Shown one piece after another: positions 26,500-34,907 of a DNA stretch of 64,000 bases. Positions within the stretch are counted from its first letter, which is position 1. The number at the start of each line of letters is the position of its first letter. The translations under genes were made by a program, and so were the position numbers. The DNA comes from an uncultured Paracoccaceae bacterium (GTDB lineage: Bacteria > Pseudomonadota > Alphaproteobacteria > Rhodobacterales > Rhodobacteraceae). Where the stretch lies: NCBI GenBank assembly GCA_947496535.1, contig CANMDE010000001.1:62001-126000 (forward strand), read 5' to 3'. The notes beneath the pieces are model-generated. The model ran no database searches. It saw nothing but the letters and a program-made list of their open reading frames with translations, and was not told where the DNA came from.

Positions 26500-27950
26500 C
26501 CAAAGTCATCAAAAACGGCACCATCGTCACTGCAGATCTAACCTATAAGGCGGACGTCCTGATCGACGGTGGCAAGATCATCGAAATCGGGCCGAACCTG
26601 AAAGGCGACGAACAACTCGACGCCACTGGTTGCTATGTCATGCCTGGCGGCATCGACCCGCATGTGCATCTCGAAATGCCGTTTATGGGTACCTATTCCA
26701 CCGATGACTTTGAAAGCGGTACGCGGGCGGGCCTTGCCGGCGGTACGACGATGGTCGTCGACTTCTGTCTCCCCAATCAAGGCGAGAGCCTGCTGGATGC
26801 GATCAAGCGCTGGGATAACAAGTCGACCCGCGCGAACTGTGATTACTCTTTCCACATGGCCGTCACATGGTGGGGCGAGCAGGTGTTCAACGACATGAAA
26901 ACCGTTGTCCAGGATCGGGGTATCAATACCTTCAAACATTTCCTCGCGTATAAAGGCGCGTTGATGGTAAATGATGACGAATTGTTCTCCAGCTTCAACC
27001 GCCTGTCCGAGCTGGGCGCCATTGCGATGGTGCACGCCGAAAACGGTGACGTGGTCGCCGAACTGTCGGCCAAGCTGCTGGCCGAGGGCAACACCGGGCC
27101 AGAAGCCCACGCCTATTCCCGCCCCGCGCAGGTTGAAGGTGAGGCGACCAACCGTGCCATCATGATCGCCGATATGGCAGGCGTGCCGCTTTATGTGGTG
27201 CATACCTCTTGCGAAGATGCGCATGAAGCAATTCGCCGTGCCCGGATGCAGGGCAAGCGTGTCTGGGGCGAGCCGTTGATCCAGCATTTGACGCTGGATG
27301 AAAGCGAGTATTTCAACAAGGATTGGGACCACGCCGCGCGCCGCGTCATGTCGCCTCCGTTCCGCAACAAGCAACATCAGGATAGCCTGTGGGCTGGGTT
27401 GCAGTCGGGGTCATTGTCGGTAGTCGCGACAGACCACTGCGCCTTTACGACCGAACAGAAACGCTCTGGCGTGGGTGACTTCACGAAGATCCCGAACGGG
27501 ACCGGAGGCTTGGAAGACCGGATGCCAATGCTCTGGACCCATGGGGTGAAAACAGGACGACTGACGATGAACGAATTCGTCGCCGTGACCTCAACCAATA
27601 TCGCGAAGATTCTGAACTGTTACCCTAAGAAAGGGGCGGTTCTGGTCGGCGCCGATGCCGATCTGGTGGTCTGGGACCCAGAGAAGTCCAAGACAATCAC
27701 GGCGGGCAGCCAGCAATCCGCCATCGACTACAACGTGTTCGAGGGCAAAGAGGTGACTGGCCTGCCCCGCTTCACCCTGACACGCGGCCATGTGGCGATC
27801 CACGATGGAGAAGTGCTAACGCAGGAAGGGCACGGTAAGTTCGTCGCTCGCGAGGCGAATACGCCGACAAACAAGGCACTAAGCACGTGGAAAGAGCTGA
27901 CCGCGCCAAGGCCGGTGGAGCGGACGGGGATTCCGGCGACGGGGGTTTAG
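26496..27950 (+). CDS. hydA: dihydropyrimidinase
   Basis: This 484-residue amidohydrolase hydrolyses dihydrouracil or dihydrothymine to the N-carbamoyl amino acid, the substrate of PydC. Metal ligands appear in GGIDPHVHLEMPFMGTYSTDD (HxH). The carbamylated lysine is in FKHFLAYKGALMVND, further ligands are in MVHAENGD and YVVHTSCEDA, and ATDHCAFTTEQK gives the catalytic aspartate. The C-terminal RGHVAIHDGEVL segment is also typical. Length is standard for dihydropyrimidinase/D-hydantoinase. Hydantoinase activity on substituted hydantoins is common in the family; the neighbours favour the pyrimidine role. Confidence 0.93.
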   Translation: MTKVIKNGTIVTADLTYKADVLIDGGKIIEIGPNLKGDEQLDATGCYVMPGGIDPHVHLEMPFMGTYSTDDFESGTRAGLAGGTTMVVDFCLPNQGESLLDAIKRWDNKSTRANCDYSFHMAVTWWGEQVFNDMKTVVQDRGINTFKHFLAYKGALMVNDDELFSSFNRLSELGAIAMVHAENGDVVAELSAKLLAEGNTGPEAHAYSRPAQVEGEATNRAIMIADMAGVPLYVVHTSCEDAHEAIRRARMQGKRVWGEPLIQHLTLDESEYFNKDWDHAARRVMSPPFRNKQHQDSLWAGLQSGSLSVVATDHCAFTTEQKRSGVGDFTKIPNGTGGLEDRMPMLWTHGVKTGRLTMNEFVAVTSTNIAKILNCYPKKGAVLVGADADLVVWDPEKSKTITAGSQQSAIDYNVFEGKEVTGLPRFTLTRGHVAIHDGEVLTQEGHGKFVAREANTPTNKALSTWKELTAPRPVERTGIPATGV

Positions 27951-27956
27951 GCGATA

Positions 27957-28679
27957 GTGTCTGTATTGTCCAAGAAGGTAGCCAAGAACGTGGAGGTAAT
28001 AGCTGCTAACGAGGAGGCGGGCTGGCTGAGCAAGTTGAATGCCATCCTTGTTGGTGAAGATGCTCTTGGTCACCTCACCGTTCGGTACTTGTCGCTCGCG
28101 CTGCTTTTGATCGCCACGGTCGTCGGCTTTATGACCTATACGCAATCAAAATTCTTTGGGAGTTTGAATGTCAGTCTACGTCCCGACATGCTGTCAGGTA
28201 TTTTCGCTATACTTCTGGTCGCGCCGCTCTACCTGCGGCGGATCATCACGTGGTCGCCTTCAATCTACTACATCCTGTCAGCTGTCCTGAACGTTACCGT
28301 TACAGCTGTCCTTGTTCAGGCGGTCCTTGGAGCGGCGTCATCGACATTGTTGAGCCTCCCGCTGCCATTTGTGCTGGCAATGGGTCTAGCGACGACATGG
28401 CTAGGGATTAGACCGCTAGCGCCGTTAGCGTGGGCGTTTGTTATACTTCTTGGAATTCTCAACCTTCAGGCCGCAAGTGAAGCGATGGGTCTTTGGGGCT
28501 ACCTTTTTGTCATCTCCGCAGGGCTAGGCATATTTCTACAGTTCCCCTTTGAGCCGCAAAGGATTCTGAATGAGGTCAAATACGATTTCATTGGCCCGCC
28601 TGAAGACATTGTAGAACCGACGAAGTCGCTGATGCGGGCGGAGGTCCCGGATCGAGTCCGGGACGGCAATGGCGCATGA
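27957..28679 (+). CDS. unknown polytopic membrane protein between hydA and the ABC ATPase gene
   Basis: A 240-residue product from GTG 27957 contains five to six hydrophobic segments (for example LSLALLLIATVVGFMTY, LSGIFAILLVAPLYL, YILSAVLNVTVTAVLVQAVL, PLAWAFVILLGILNL, GYLFVISAGLGIFLQ) and a short cytosolic tail. The start has no strong ribosome site, and translational coupling to hydA six bases upstream is possible. I do not recognise a family. Its last codons are formed by a dispersed palindrome (28644-28664), so the native C-terminus may have been altered. The stop overlaps the ATPase ATG by four bases. Composition is lower in GC than hydA. Confidence 0.7.
   Translation: MSVLSKKVAKNVEVIAANEEAGWLSKLNAILVGEDALGHLTVRYLSLALLLIATVVGFMTYTQSKFFGSLNVSLRPDMLSGIFAILLVAPLYLRRIITWSPSIYYILSAVLNVTVTAVLVQAVLGAASSTLLSLPLPFVLAMGLATTWLGIRPLAPLAWAFVILLGILNLQAASEAMGLWGYLFVISAGLGIFLQFPFEPQRILNEVKYDFIGPPEDIVEPTKSLMRAEVPDRVRDGNGA
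28644..28664. repeat. short palindromic repeat element inside a gene end
   Basis: GTCCCGGA (28644-28651) and TCCGGGAC (28657-28664) form an 8-bp inverted repeat around TCGAG. It looks like the small dispersed palindromes (reading CRPGLDPG in translation on one strand) widespread in alphaproteobacterial genomes. Here it codes for the C-terminal PDRVRDGNG of the membrane protein and ends 11 bases before the next start. Only one copy was noticed in the window. Confidence 0.55.
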
Positions 28680-29455
28680 CTGAAACAACTATTTCCGCTG
28701 CTGGCCTCAGCCTCACCTTCCAAACCAATGACGGCCCGGTCCATGCCCTCAAGGATGTGAAACTCGACATCGCGAAGGGCGACTTCGTCAGTTTTATCGG
28801 CCCTTCGGGCTGTGGCAAGACCACGTTCCTCCGCTGCATTGCAGGCCTCGAAACGCCAACGGGCGGCGAGATCACCGTCAATGGCATGACCCCGGAACAG
28901 GCGCGGATGGCTCGCGCGTACGGCTATGTGTTTCAGGCGGCCGGGCTTTATCCGTGGCGTACGATTGGCGGGAATATCAAGCTGCCATTGGAGATCATGG
29001 GGTTCTCCAAAGCTGAGCAGGCTGAGCGTGTGGATCGCGTGCTGCAGCTCGTTGATCTGGTGGGGTTTGAGAAAAAGTTTCCATGGCAACTTTCCGGTGG
29101 CATGCAGCAGCGGGCCTCAATTGCCCGGGCGCTGGCGTTTGATGCCGACATTCTGTTGATGGATGAACCCTTTGGGGCGCTGGACGAAATCGTGCGCGAT
29201 CATTTGAACGAACAACTGCTCCAGCTTTGGGCGCGGACGGAGAAGACGATCGGGTTCGTGACACACTCGATCCCGGAGGCGGTGTATCTGTCGACCAAGA
29301 TTGTTGTCATGTCGCCGCGACCGGGGCGCATCACCGATGTCATCGATAGCCCGCTGCCGAAAGAGCGGCCTTTGGATATTCGGGACAGCCGGGAGTTTAT
29401 CGAGATTGCCCATCGCGTGCGTGATGGACTGCGGGCGGGGCATGTTGATGTGTAG
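28676..29455 (+). CDS. ABC transporter ATPase, SsuB/TauB/ThiZ type
   Basis: This 259-residue ATPase has Walker A GPSGCGKTT (about residues 43-51), a Q-loop YVFQAAGLYPWRT, the signature LSGGMQQRASIARAL and Walker B ILLMDEPFGALD, followed by GFVTHSIPEAVYLS. This subfamily energises importers with NMT1/SsuA-like binding proteins for aliphatic sulfonates, nitrate, or thiamine/pyrimidine precursors. Being in one operon with two permeases, a binding protein, and pyrimidine catabolic genes suggests uptake of pyrimidines or their dihydro/hydantoin derivatives. Confidence 0.9.
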   Translation: MTETTISAAGLSLTFQTNDGPVHALKDVKLDIAKGDFVSFIGPSGCGKTTFLRCIAGLETPTGGEITVNGMTPEQARMARAYGYVFQAAGLYPWRTIGGNIKLPLEIMGFSKAEQAERVDRVLQLVDLVGFEKKFPWQLSGGMQQRASIARALAFDADILLMDEPFGALDEIVRDHLNEQLLQLWARTEKTIGFVTHSIPEAVYLSTKIVVMSPRPGRITDVIDSPLPKERPLDIRDSREFIEIAHRVRDGLRAGHVDV

Positions 29456-29494
29456 GCGCAATGAGTTTTTTGGCCAAGATGAAGGAGGAAGCAT

Positions 29495-30415
29495 GTGAAA
29501 TCCGCCCTCCCTGTTTTGACTGTTATTGCTGCGATCCTGTTGATTTGGATAGTCGCCGTTGTGCCGATGAACATACACCTGACTGCCGATCAGGCGCAGC
29601 GGGATGGGCTGGCGGTGACGCCAGAAACCCCGGTTGAGCGGCAGGCCTATTCAGGGCTCGGCCTGACATTCCGCAATCCGGGCCTTATCGCCCAGACCTT
29701 TGTGCAGGAACGCCCACGCTTGCCATCCCCGCATCAGGTTGGTGCCGAGTTGTGGAAGACGGTTGTTGATACGCGCATCACTTCGAAACGGTCGCTCGTT
29801 TATCATGGTTGGGTGACCTTGTCTGCCACCCTGCTTGGTTTTGCGATCGGCACGGGCCTCGGCATCTTGCTGGCCGTCGGAATTGTCTACAACCGCGCCA
29901 TGGATATGAGCGTGATGCCTTGGGCCATTGCAAGTCAGACGATCCCAATTCTGGCGCTTGCGCCTATGATCATTGTCATGCTGGGGGCAATAGGCATTCA
30001 GGGGTTGTTTCCGAAGGCGATTATCAGCGCTTACCTGAGCTTTTTCCCGGTGGTTGTTGGTATGGTAAAGGGGTTGCGCAGCCCGGATATGATGCAGCTT
30101 GATCTTTTGCGTACCTACTATGCCAGCCCTTCGCAGGGATTTTGGAAACTTAGATTACCGGCCTCTGTGCCTTATCTTTTTGCATCGCTGAAGATTGGGA
30201 TATCCGCATCGCTGGTTGGCGCGATTGTGGCCGAACTGCCCACGGGCGCGCGGGCCGGTTTCGGGGCAAGGATGCTGGTTGGAGATCAATATGGACAGCC
30301 TTTGGTGACCTGGGCGGCGCTGTTTGCTGCCGCAATCACCGCCGCCGCTTTGGTTGGTTTCTTTGGGTTAGTTGAGCGACTGACGCTCCGCCGCATGGGG
30401 ATGCAGACAGCATGA
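29495..30415 (+). CDS. ABC transporter permease (pyrimidine-type importer)
   Basis: This 306-residue permease has an N-terminal membrane anchor and a BPD_transp_1 core with about six helices. Its coupling loop is seen in LDLLRTYYASPSQGFWKLRLPASVPYLFASLKIG (about residues 206-240). The GTG at 29495 is the right start because AAGGAGGA (29482-29489) lies just before it and the overlapping ATG at 29493 runs straight into a stop. Its C-terminus overlaps the start of the second permease by four bases. Specificity is inferred from the operon. Confidence 0.88.
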   Translation: MKSALPVLTVIAAILLIWIVAVVPMNIHLTADQAQRDGLAVTPETPVERQAYSGLGLTFRNPGLIAQTFVQERPRLPSPHQVGAELWKTVVDTRITSKRSLVYHGWVTLSATLLGFAIGTGLGILLAVGIVYNRAMDMSVMPWAIASQTIPILALAPMIIVMLGAIGIQGLFPKAIISAYLSFFPVVVGMVKGLRSPDMMQLDLLRTYYASPSQGFWKLRLPASVPYLFASLKIGISASLVGAIVAELPTGARAGFGARMLVGDQYGQPLVTWAALFAAAITAAALVGFFGLVERLTLRRMGMQTA

Positions 30416-31263
30416 CGGGGGTGGCGATCATCAGTGCCATGGCCGTTTGGGGAGCAGGTTGGTTTGTGAATGTGCGGCTGTCCAAGACCGTCGCCGCAGA
30501 CACAAGGCTGGTACGGTTTCTGGTGCCCATCATTTTTGGTTTGACGATCCTGATCATCTGGGAATTGCTTGTACGGTTGCTGGGCATCAGTGCCGTGATC
30601 CTGCCGCCACCTACCGTTATCGCCGAGCGGTTTGCGAGTGAAGGGCCGCGTTTGTGGGCTGACTTTGAGCAAACAGTGATCAAGGGCGCAATGACCGGCT
30701 ACATCTGCGGCGGGCTGGCTGCGTTTGCGGTCGCTCTGCTGGCGGACAGGTCGCCGTTCCTGACCCGTGGCATCCTGCCCGTGGGTGGTTTCATGGCCGC
30801 CCTGCCTATCGTTGGAACAGCACCGATTTTTGTCAAATGGCTGGGCAGCGATTGGCAATCGAAAGCGGCAGTCGTCGGCGTCATGGTGTTTTTCCCGATC
30901 CTTGTGAACACAGTGGCAGGCCTGCGCGACACGACATCCATGCAGCGTGATCTGATGCGTACATACGGGGCAGGCTACTGGTCCACACTTTTCAAGTTGC
31001 GGCTACCTGCCGCAATGCCGTTCATTTTCAATGGGTTGAAAATTGCGACCACTCTGGCTTTGATCGGCGCGATTGTTGCTGAATTCTTTGGCTCCCCCAC
31101 CGTCGGCATGGGCTTTCGTATATCCACAAGTGTCGGACAGCTTGCACTTGATATGGTCTGGGCCGAAATTGTTGTCGCTGCCATCGCAGGGAGCGCGTTT
31201 TACGGATTAATCGCATGGATCGAAGGCCGGATGACATTCTGGCACCCATCGCAACGCAAATAA
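30412..31263 (+). CDS. second ABC transporter permease (pyrimidine-type importer)
   Basis: This 283-residue permease is homologous to its upstream neighbour but distinct: MQRDLMRTYGAGYWSTLFKLRLPAAMPFIFNGLKIATTLALIGAIVAEFFG is the EAA-like coupling region. About six membrane segments are visible. Two different permeases imply a heterodimeric pore, as in some NMT1-type importers. The ATG overlaps the preceding stop. A 44-base gap with GGAGG leads to the binding-protein gene. Confidence 0.88.
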   Translation: MTGVAIISAMAVWGAGWFVNVRLSKTVAADTRLVRFLVPIIFGLTILIIWELLVRLLGISAVILPPPTVIAERFASEGPRLWADFEQTVIKGAMTGYICGGLAAFAVALLADRSPFLTRGILPVGGFMAALPIVGTAPIFVKWLGSDWQSKAAVVGVMVFFPILVNTVAGLRDTTSMQRDLMRTYGAGYWSTLFKLRLPAAMPFIFNGLKIATTLALIGAIVAEFFGSPTVGMGFRISTSVGQLALDMVWAEIVVAAIAGSAFYGLIAWIEGRMTFWHPSQRK

Positions 31264-31307
31264 CCAAGCCCCCAGAGAGGGCACATCACTGACTTGGAGG
31301 TCAAAAC

Positions 31308-32294
31308 ATGAAGAAACTAATGATCGCTGCGGCCCTTGCTGCCGGTTTGGGCGGGACGGCCCAGGCGCAGGACAACGACGTCACACTGCAACTGCAATGG
31401 GTCACGCAAGCACAGTTCGCGGGCTATTATGTGGCTCTTGATCAGGGATTTTACGAAGAGGAAGACCTGAACGTCACCATCCAACCTGGTGGTCCAGACA
31501 TTGCGCCACCGCAGGTGCTTGCCGGGGGCGGGGCTGATGTCATGCTGAACTGGATGCCATCGGCCCTTTCTGCGCGCGAAAAGGGTTTGCCGGTCGTAAA
31601 CATCGCTCAGCCATTCAAGTCGTCGGGTTTGATGCTCACCTGTTGGAAAGACACCGGCATCGAGAGCGTTGAAGATTTCCGTGGCAAGACAATTGGCGTC
31701 TGGTTCTTTGGCAACGAGTATCCGTTCCTGTCATGGATGTCGCAGGTCGGTATCCCAACCGAAGGTGGTGAGGACGGCGTGACCGTTTTGAAGCAAGGTT
31801 TCAACGTCGATCCGCTTCTGCAGCGGCAGGCTGACTGTATCTCTACCATGACGTACAACGAATATGGTCAGGTGCTTGATGCGGGCGTGTCTGAGGATGA
31901 GCTGATCACCTTCAAGTACGAAGATCAGGGCGTCGCCACGTTGGAAGATGGGATTTACGTGCTTGAGGACAACCTCGAAGATCCGGCTTTTGTGGACAAG
32001 ATGGTCCGCTTCGTTCGTGCCTCGATGAAAGGTTGGAAATGGGCCGAGGAGAACCCGGAAGATGCGGCGATGATCGTTCTTGACAATGATGAAACCGGTG
32101 CGCAGACCGAGGCTGCCCAAGTCCGCATGATGGGCGAAATCGCCAAATTGACTGCGGGTTCCGACGGTTCGCTGGACGCTGCGGACTATCAACGAACCGT
32201 GGACACATTGCTGGCAGGTGGTTCTGATCCTGTGATCAGCGCGGAGCCGGAAGGCGCGTGGACGAGCGTTATTACTGATCAGGCGCTGAACTAA
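31308..32294 (+). CDS. NMT1/THI5-like ABC transporter substrate-binding protein
   Basis: This 328-residue periplasmic protein has a signal peptide (MKKLMIAAALAAGLGGTAQA) and an NMT1 domain beginning VTLQLQWVTQAQFAGYYVALDQGFYEEEDLNVTIQPGG. GGADVMLNWMPSALSAREKG and GKTIGVWFFGNEYPFLSWM are typical of the family that binds thiamine-pyrimidine-like ligands, nitrate or sulfonates. Its place at the end of the pyrimidine operon makes a pyrimidine-like ligand the best guess. TTGGAGG lies upstream of the ATG. Confidence 0.9.
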   Translation: MKKLMIAAALAAGLGGTAQAQDNDVTLQLQWVTQAQFAGYYVALDQGFYEEEDLNVTIQPGGPDIAPPQVLAGGGADVMLNWMPSALSAREKGLPVVNIAQPFKSSGLMLTCWKDTGIESVEDFRGKTIGVWFFGNEYPFLSWMSQVGIPTEGGEDGVTVLKQGFNVDPLLQRQADCISTMTYNEYGQVLDAGVSEDELITFKYEDQGVATLEDGIYVLEDNLEDPAFVDKMVRFVRASMKGWKWAEENPEDAAMIVLDNDETGAQTEAAQVRMMGEIAKLTAGSDGSLDAADYQRTVDTLLAGGSDPVISAEPEGAWTSVITDQALN

Positions 32295-32304
32295 CCAGAC
32301 CTTT

Positions 32305-32340
32305 GGGCCTGCGCTACGAAAGTGGGGCAGGCCCAGTTTT
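32305..32340 (+). terminator. terminator of the pyrimidine operon
   Basis: A perfect 8-bp stem (GGGCCTGC 32305-32312 with GCAGGCCC 32327-32334) with a 14-base loop is followed by AGTTTT, 11 bases after the binding-protein stop and before a convergent gene. The loop is long and the T tract short, so efficiency may be moderate. Confidence 0.6.
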
Positions 32341-32387
32341 GTCTATCGATGCGGAGTTAGCTAATCAGCACCGCCTGAACGGCCCAA

Positions 32388-33059
32388 TCAAAATTCGACA
32401 TTGTTGATCACCTCGCCATCCACCGCGCGGTACATTTCTTTGTGTTCATCGTAGTAGCCGCTGACGGTAAGTTCGATTTGAATAGGCCCCTCTTCTAGGT
32501 TCATGAAATACCACCCGTGATAGCCGGGGAACGGTGTCGTGAACGAACCGTTTTGCCCTGTTCCTTCGCCTTTGCTGTAGGCCTGCTCAAATCCTTCTGG
32601 ATAGTTTGGTGCGTCCGCGCTCGAAGGGTGACCATGGAATTCGTAGAAAACACCATCGCCCTGTGCGTCAAGAACTTTCCACGAGTAAACAAGCGTTGCG
32701 TCTTGATCCATGATGAACTTGTGCTCAAGCTCTCCAAAATCATCGATCTCAAGGAGAATGGTTTCGGATTTGAAAGGCGCATCTTGAAGGTCGATCAACC
32801 CGCGGATTGACTGGTTAATCTCCTCCGCAGCTACATCATATTCTTCGACATTGAAGTTAAGCGTCTGACCAAAATCCTCACCTGCGCCTGGGACGGCCGG
32901 CCCCGACAGAGCGGTGATCCCGGTTAGTTTGCCGATGCCGGTCGGATCAATCCCGTATTCCGCCGGCAGAACAAAGGCGACAAGTAGCGCACCGGCTGCG
33001 ACAGTTACGATGCCAAGTTTTGTAGCGGTGGAAGGCTTGGATTTCTCAGTATGTGCCAT
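32388..33059 (-). CDS. membrane-anchored periplasmic protein ("transmembrane anchor protein" type)
   Basis: This 223-residue protein has one N-terminal helix (TKLGIVTVAAGALLVAFVLPAEYGIDPTGIG, about residues 13-43) and a periplasmic domain containing LVYSWKVLDAQGDGVFYEFHGHPSSAD and PFPGYHGWYFMNLEEGPIQIELTVSGYYDEHKEMY. The phrase LPAEYGIDPTG recurs, from memory, in small anchor proteins found beside HupE/UreJ-like and heavy-metal efflux genes. Several His residues could bind metal. It is the last gene of a five-gene cluster on the minus strand. Biochemical function is unknown. Confidence 0.8.
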   Translation of the reverse strand: MAHTEKSKPSTATKLGIVTVAAGALLVAFVLPAEYGIDPTGIGKLTGITALSGPAVPGAGEDFGQTLNFNVEEYDVAAEEINQSIRGLIDLQDAPFKSETILLEIDDFGELEHKFIMDQDATLVYSWKVLDAQGDGVFYEFHGHPSSADAPNYPEGFEQAYSKGEGTGQNGSFTTPFPGYHGWYFMNLEEGPIQIELTVSGYYDEHKEMYRAVDGEVINNVEF

Positions 33060-33068
33060 AGGTTCACC

Positions 33069-33767
33069 TCAGATTAGGAAAAGGCCAGCAGCTTGCAGGC
33101 CAAAAAGCAGGATGCCCGCGCCGAACAGGGCAATGTTTGAATTTCGCGCTATTTGTGGAAACGTGTTGAGGCCGCGCATCCACGCCAGCAACAAAAACAG
33201 AAACGTCAATGCGATGATCTGACCGATCTCAACACCAATGTTGAAAAAGATCATGTTTGCGACCAAACCGTCGTCCGACAGGGTTAGGTCTTGCAGCTTG
33301 GTGGACAGACCGAACCCATGCACCAGTCCAAAACCAAAGACAGCGAGGCGGGGATCAAGAAATCGGATCATCCCCAGATTTTCCAACGCCTTGTAGCAAA
33401 CCGACAGGCCGATGATCGCATCCACAAAGTATGGGTTGACGTGGGTGCCTGATAACACCCCAAAAAGCAGGGTGATAGAGTGACCGATCGCAAAGAGGCT
33501 AACGAATTTCACGACGTCCTTTAGCGCCCGTAGGAAAAAGATGACGCCAGCCAGATAAAGCAGATGATCATAGCCGGTGACCATGTGTTTGGCACCGAGA
33601 TAGATGAACGGAAAGGGCTGAACCCCTTCAACCCGGTTCAGATAAGCCTGATCGCCGCCCGCCACACCATGGGCGAGTACGGCACCGGCCAAACCAAATG
33701 TGCAGCAGATCAAGATGAAGAAAAAGGTTAATGTTGGTAATGCTTTTTGCGGTGAGCGGCCGGGCAT
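33069..33767 (-). CDS. HupE/UreJ-family membrane protein
   Basis: This 232-residue polytopic protein has HupE/UreJ_2 features: HMVTGYDHLLYLAGVIFFL (about residues 59-77), IGHSITLLFG, and a later HGFGLSTKLQ. HupE/UreJ proteins are nickel permeases or metal-linked secondary transporters in hydrogenase and urease loci, though neither is present here. The ATG at 33767 overlaps the end of the upstream gene (stop at 33773) by about seven codons' worth of sequence in another frame; earlier starts would overlap it more. Six or seven hydrophobic segments follow a signal-like first helix. Confidence 0.85.
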   Translation of the reverse strand: MPGRSPQKALPTLTFFFILICCTFGLAGAVLAHGVAGGDQAYLNRVEGVQPFPFIYLGAKHMVTGYDHLLYLAGVIFFLRALKDVVKFVSLFAIGHSITLLFGVLSGTHVNPYFVDAIIGLSVCYKALENLGMIRFLDPRLAVFGFGLVHGFGLSTKLQDLTLSDDGLVANMIFFNIGVEIGQIIALTFLFLLLAWMRGLNTFPQIARNSNIALFGAGILLFGLQAAGLFLI

Positions 33768-33772
33768 TATCG

Positions 33773-34261
33773 TTACAAATCCTCGACATATGGAATGAAA
33801 CGACCCAACACGATGACTGACGTCCAAAGGGTTAGCGACAATGCCGTAGACAGACGCGCATCAATGCTGAGATCGTGGAAGTTGTTTGCACCTGCTTTGA
33901 TTTTGGGTCGCACCCTAAAGGTAAAATAGAGTGCGTTCAGTCCGGCTATCACAATCAGCAACATCTTTATCCGAAAGGCGATGTTTACGAAGTAACGTGC
34001 CGGATCCCCGACTACAAAGAGTGTGCCAGTAATGGCGTTGATTGCAAACCCAATCAGCGTGGCGATGATGAATTTGTCGACCAATCGCAGGGAGATATCA
34101 CGGGCAAACCCGATTACGCTGAGGTCGATTATCAGAAGTGAGCCGAGCAGTAGACAAAGACCAAGAAAGTGAAACATCTCCAGTGTGGGCCATAGCCAGG
34201 CTTGGCTTTGGATGTATTGGTGAAGTGCGGTGCTCTCCAGCATTTGAATGACGCTTTGCAT
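33773..34261 (-). CDS. four-helix membrane protein, DUF6644-like (copy 1)
   Basis: This 162-residue protein has four hydrophobic segments (MFHFLGLCLLLGSLLIIDLSVIG, FIIATLIGFAINAITGTLFVVG, KMLLIVIAGLNALYFTF, LTLWTSVIVLGRFIPYV). It shares the order and end motif (…WTxxIxxGRxIxY) with its upstream neighbour, so the two are tandem paralogues. The first helix contains HFLGLCLLLG, a possible metal or haem ligand. The family assignment is from memory and only moderate; no activity is established. Confidence 0.7.
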   Translation of the reverse strand: MQSVIQMLESTALHQYIQSQAWLWPTLEMFHFLGLCLLLGSLLIIDLSVIGFARDISLRLVDKFIIATLIGFAINAITGTLFVVGDPARYFVNIAFRIKMLLIVIAGLNALYFTFRVRPKIKAGANNFHDLSIDARLSTALSLTLWTSVIVLGRFIPYVEDL

Positions 34262-34273
34262 CTGTCATGTCCC

Positions 34274-34732
34274 CTAGAAGATATAGCCGATCAGGCGTCC
34301 AAAGATGATTGCGGCGGTCCATGCGCCCAGCGCTGCTATCGCCAGAAGACGGTCTTTGACCGAGACCTCTCTTTCGGTCCTGAAACAGACCTTCACCATT
34401 TGGTAGGTCAGGAACAACGCAATGCCCACGAGGGTCAGCTTTGTTAAAAAAGCCCAGTTTTCCGCAAGCGATGATGCGCTGCCTAGAAATAGCGCGCTCC
34501 CAGACAGCAAGTTGATGACAAAACCAACCTGCGCCAGTCGCCAATACGGCAAAATGGCCGAGCGTGGGACGGCATCGACGAATCCCACTACCCGCAGCGC
34601 GAGCATGACAGATATACCGACGAGAACGCCCATCCCAAGGGCGTGCAGGGAAAGGGCAATAGGATAGCCCCATATGGTCGATGAAATCAGCAGCCCAAGG
34701 GGTGAGTCCTCGAGCCGGAAGAAAAATTCCAT
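34274..34732 (-). CDS. four-helix membrane protein, DUF6644-like (copy 2)
   Basis: This 152-residue protein mirrors its downstream neighbour: helices around YPIALSLHALGMGVLVGISVMLAL, LAQVGFVINLLSGSALFLG, FLTKLTLVGIALFLTYQM and LAIAALGAWTAAIIFGRLIGYIF. The shared N-terminal helix again carries a conserved His (LHALGMG versus FHFLGLC). The pair may form a heterodimer. It ends 12 bases before the next gene and is preceded by the DUF6152 gene on the same strand, 175 bases away. Confidence 0.7.
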   Translation of the reverse strand: MEFFFRLEDSPLGLLISSTIWGYPIALSLHALGMGVLVGISVMLALRVVGFVDAVPRSAILPYWRLAQVGFVINLLSGSALFLGSASSLAENWAFLTKLTLVGIALFLTYQMVKVCFRTEREVSVKDRLLAIAALGAWTAAIIFGRLIGYIF

Positions 34733-34822
34733 AGCTTACTCCTGCAGTGGTCGGTAGAGCGGTATGGGCGATCATGCATACACGCTGCCCGTAGTCTGCA
34801 TCTCTGCTTTTTGTGTTTGGAT

Positions 34823-34846
34823 CAGGCAGCGCATTGCCTGTTTTTG
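34823..34846. terminator. possible hairpins in the gap between cluster genes
   Basis: CAGGCA (34823-34828) and TGCCTG (34835-34840) followed by TTTTTG form a small plus-strand terminator-like hairpin, and a second stem GGAGC/GCTCC lies at 34851-34866. All nearby genes read the other way, so they are more likely processing or attenuating structures in the DUF6152-to-DUF6644 transcript. Confidence 0.3.
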
Positions 34847-34907
34847 ATCAAGGAGCTTTGTCGCTCCAAAAGACTTCGCGACCCTTTCGGGCCGCGAGGA
34901 ACTCTGG

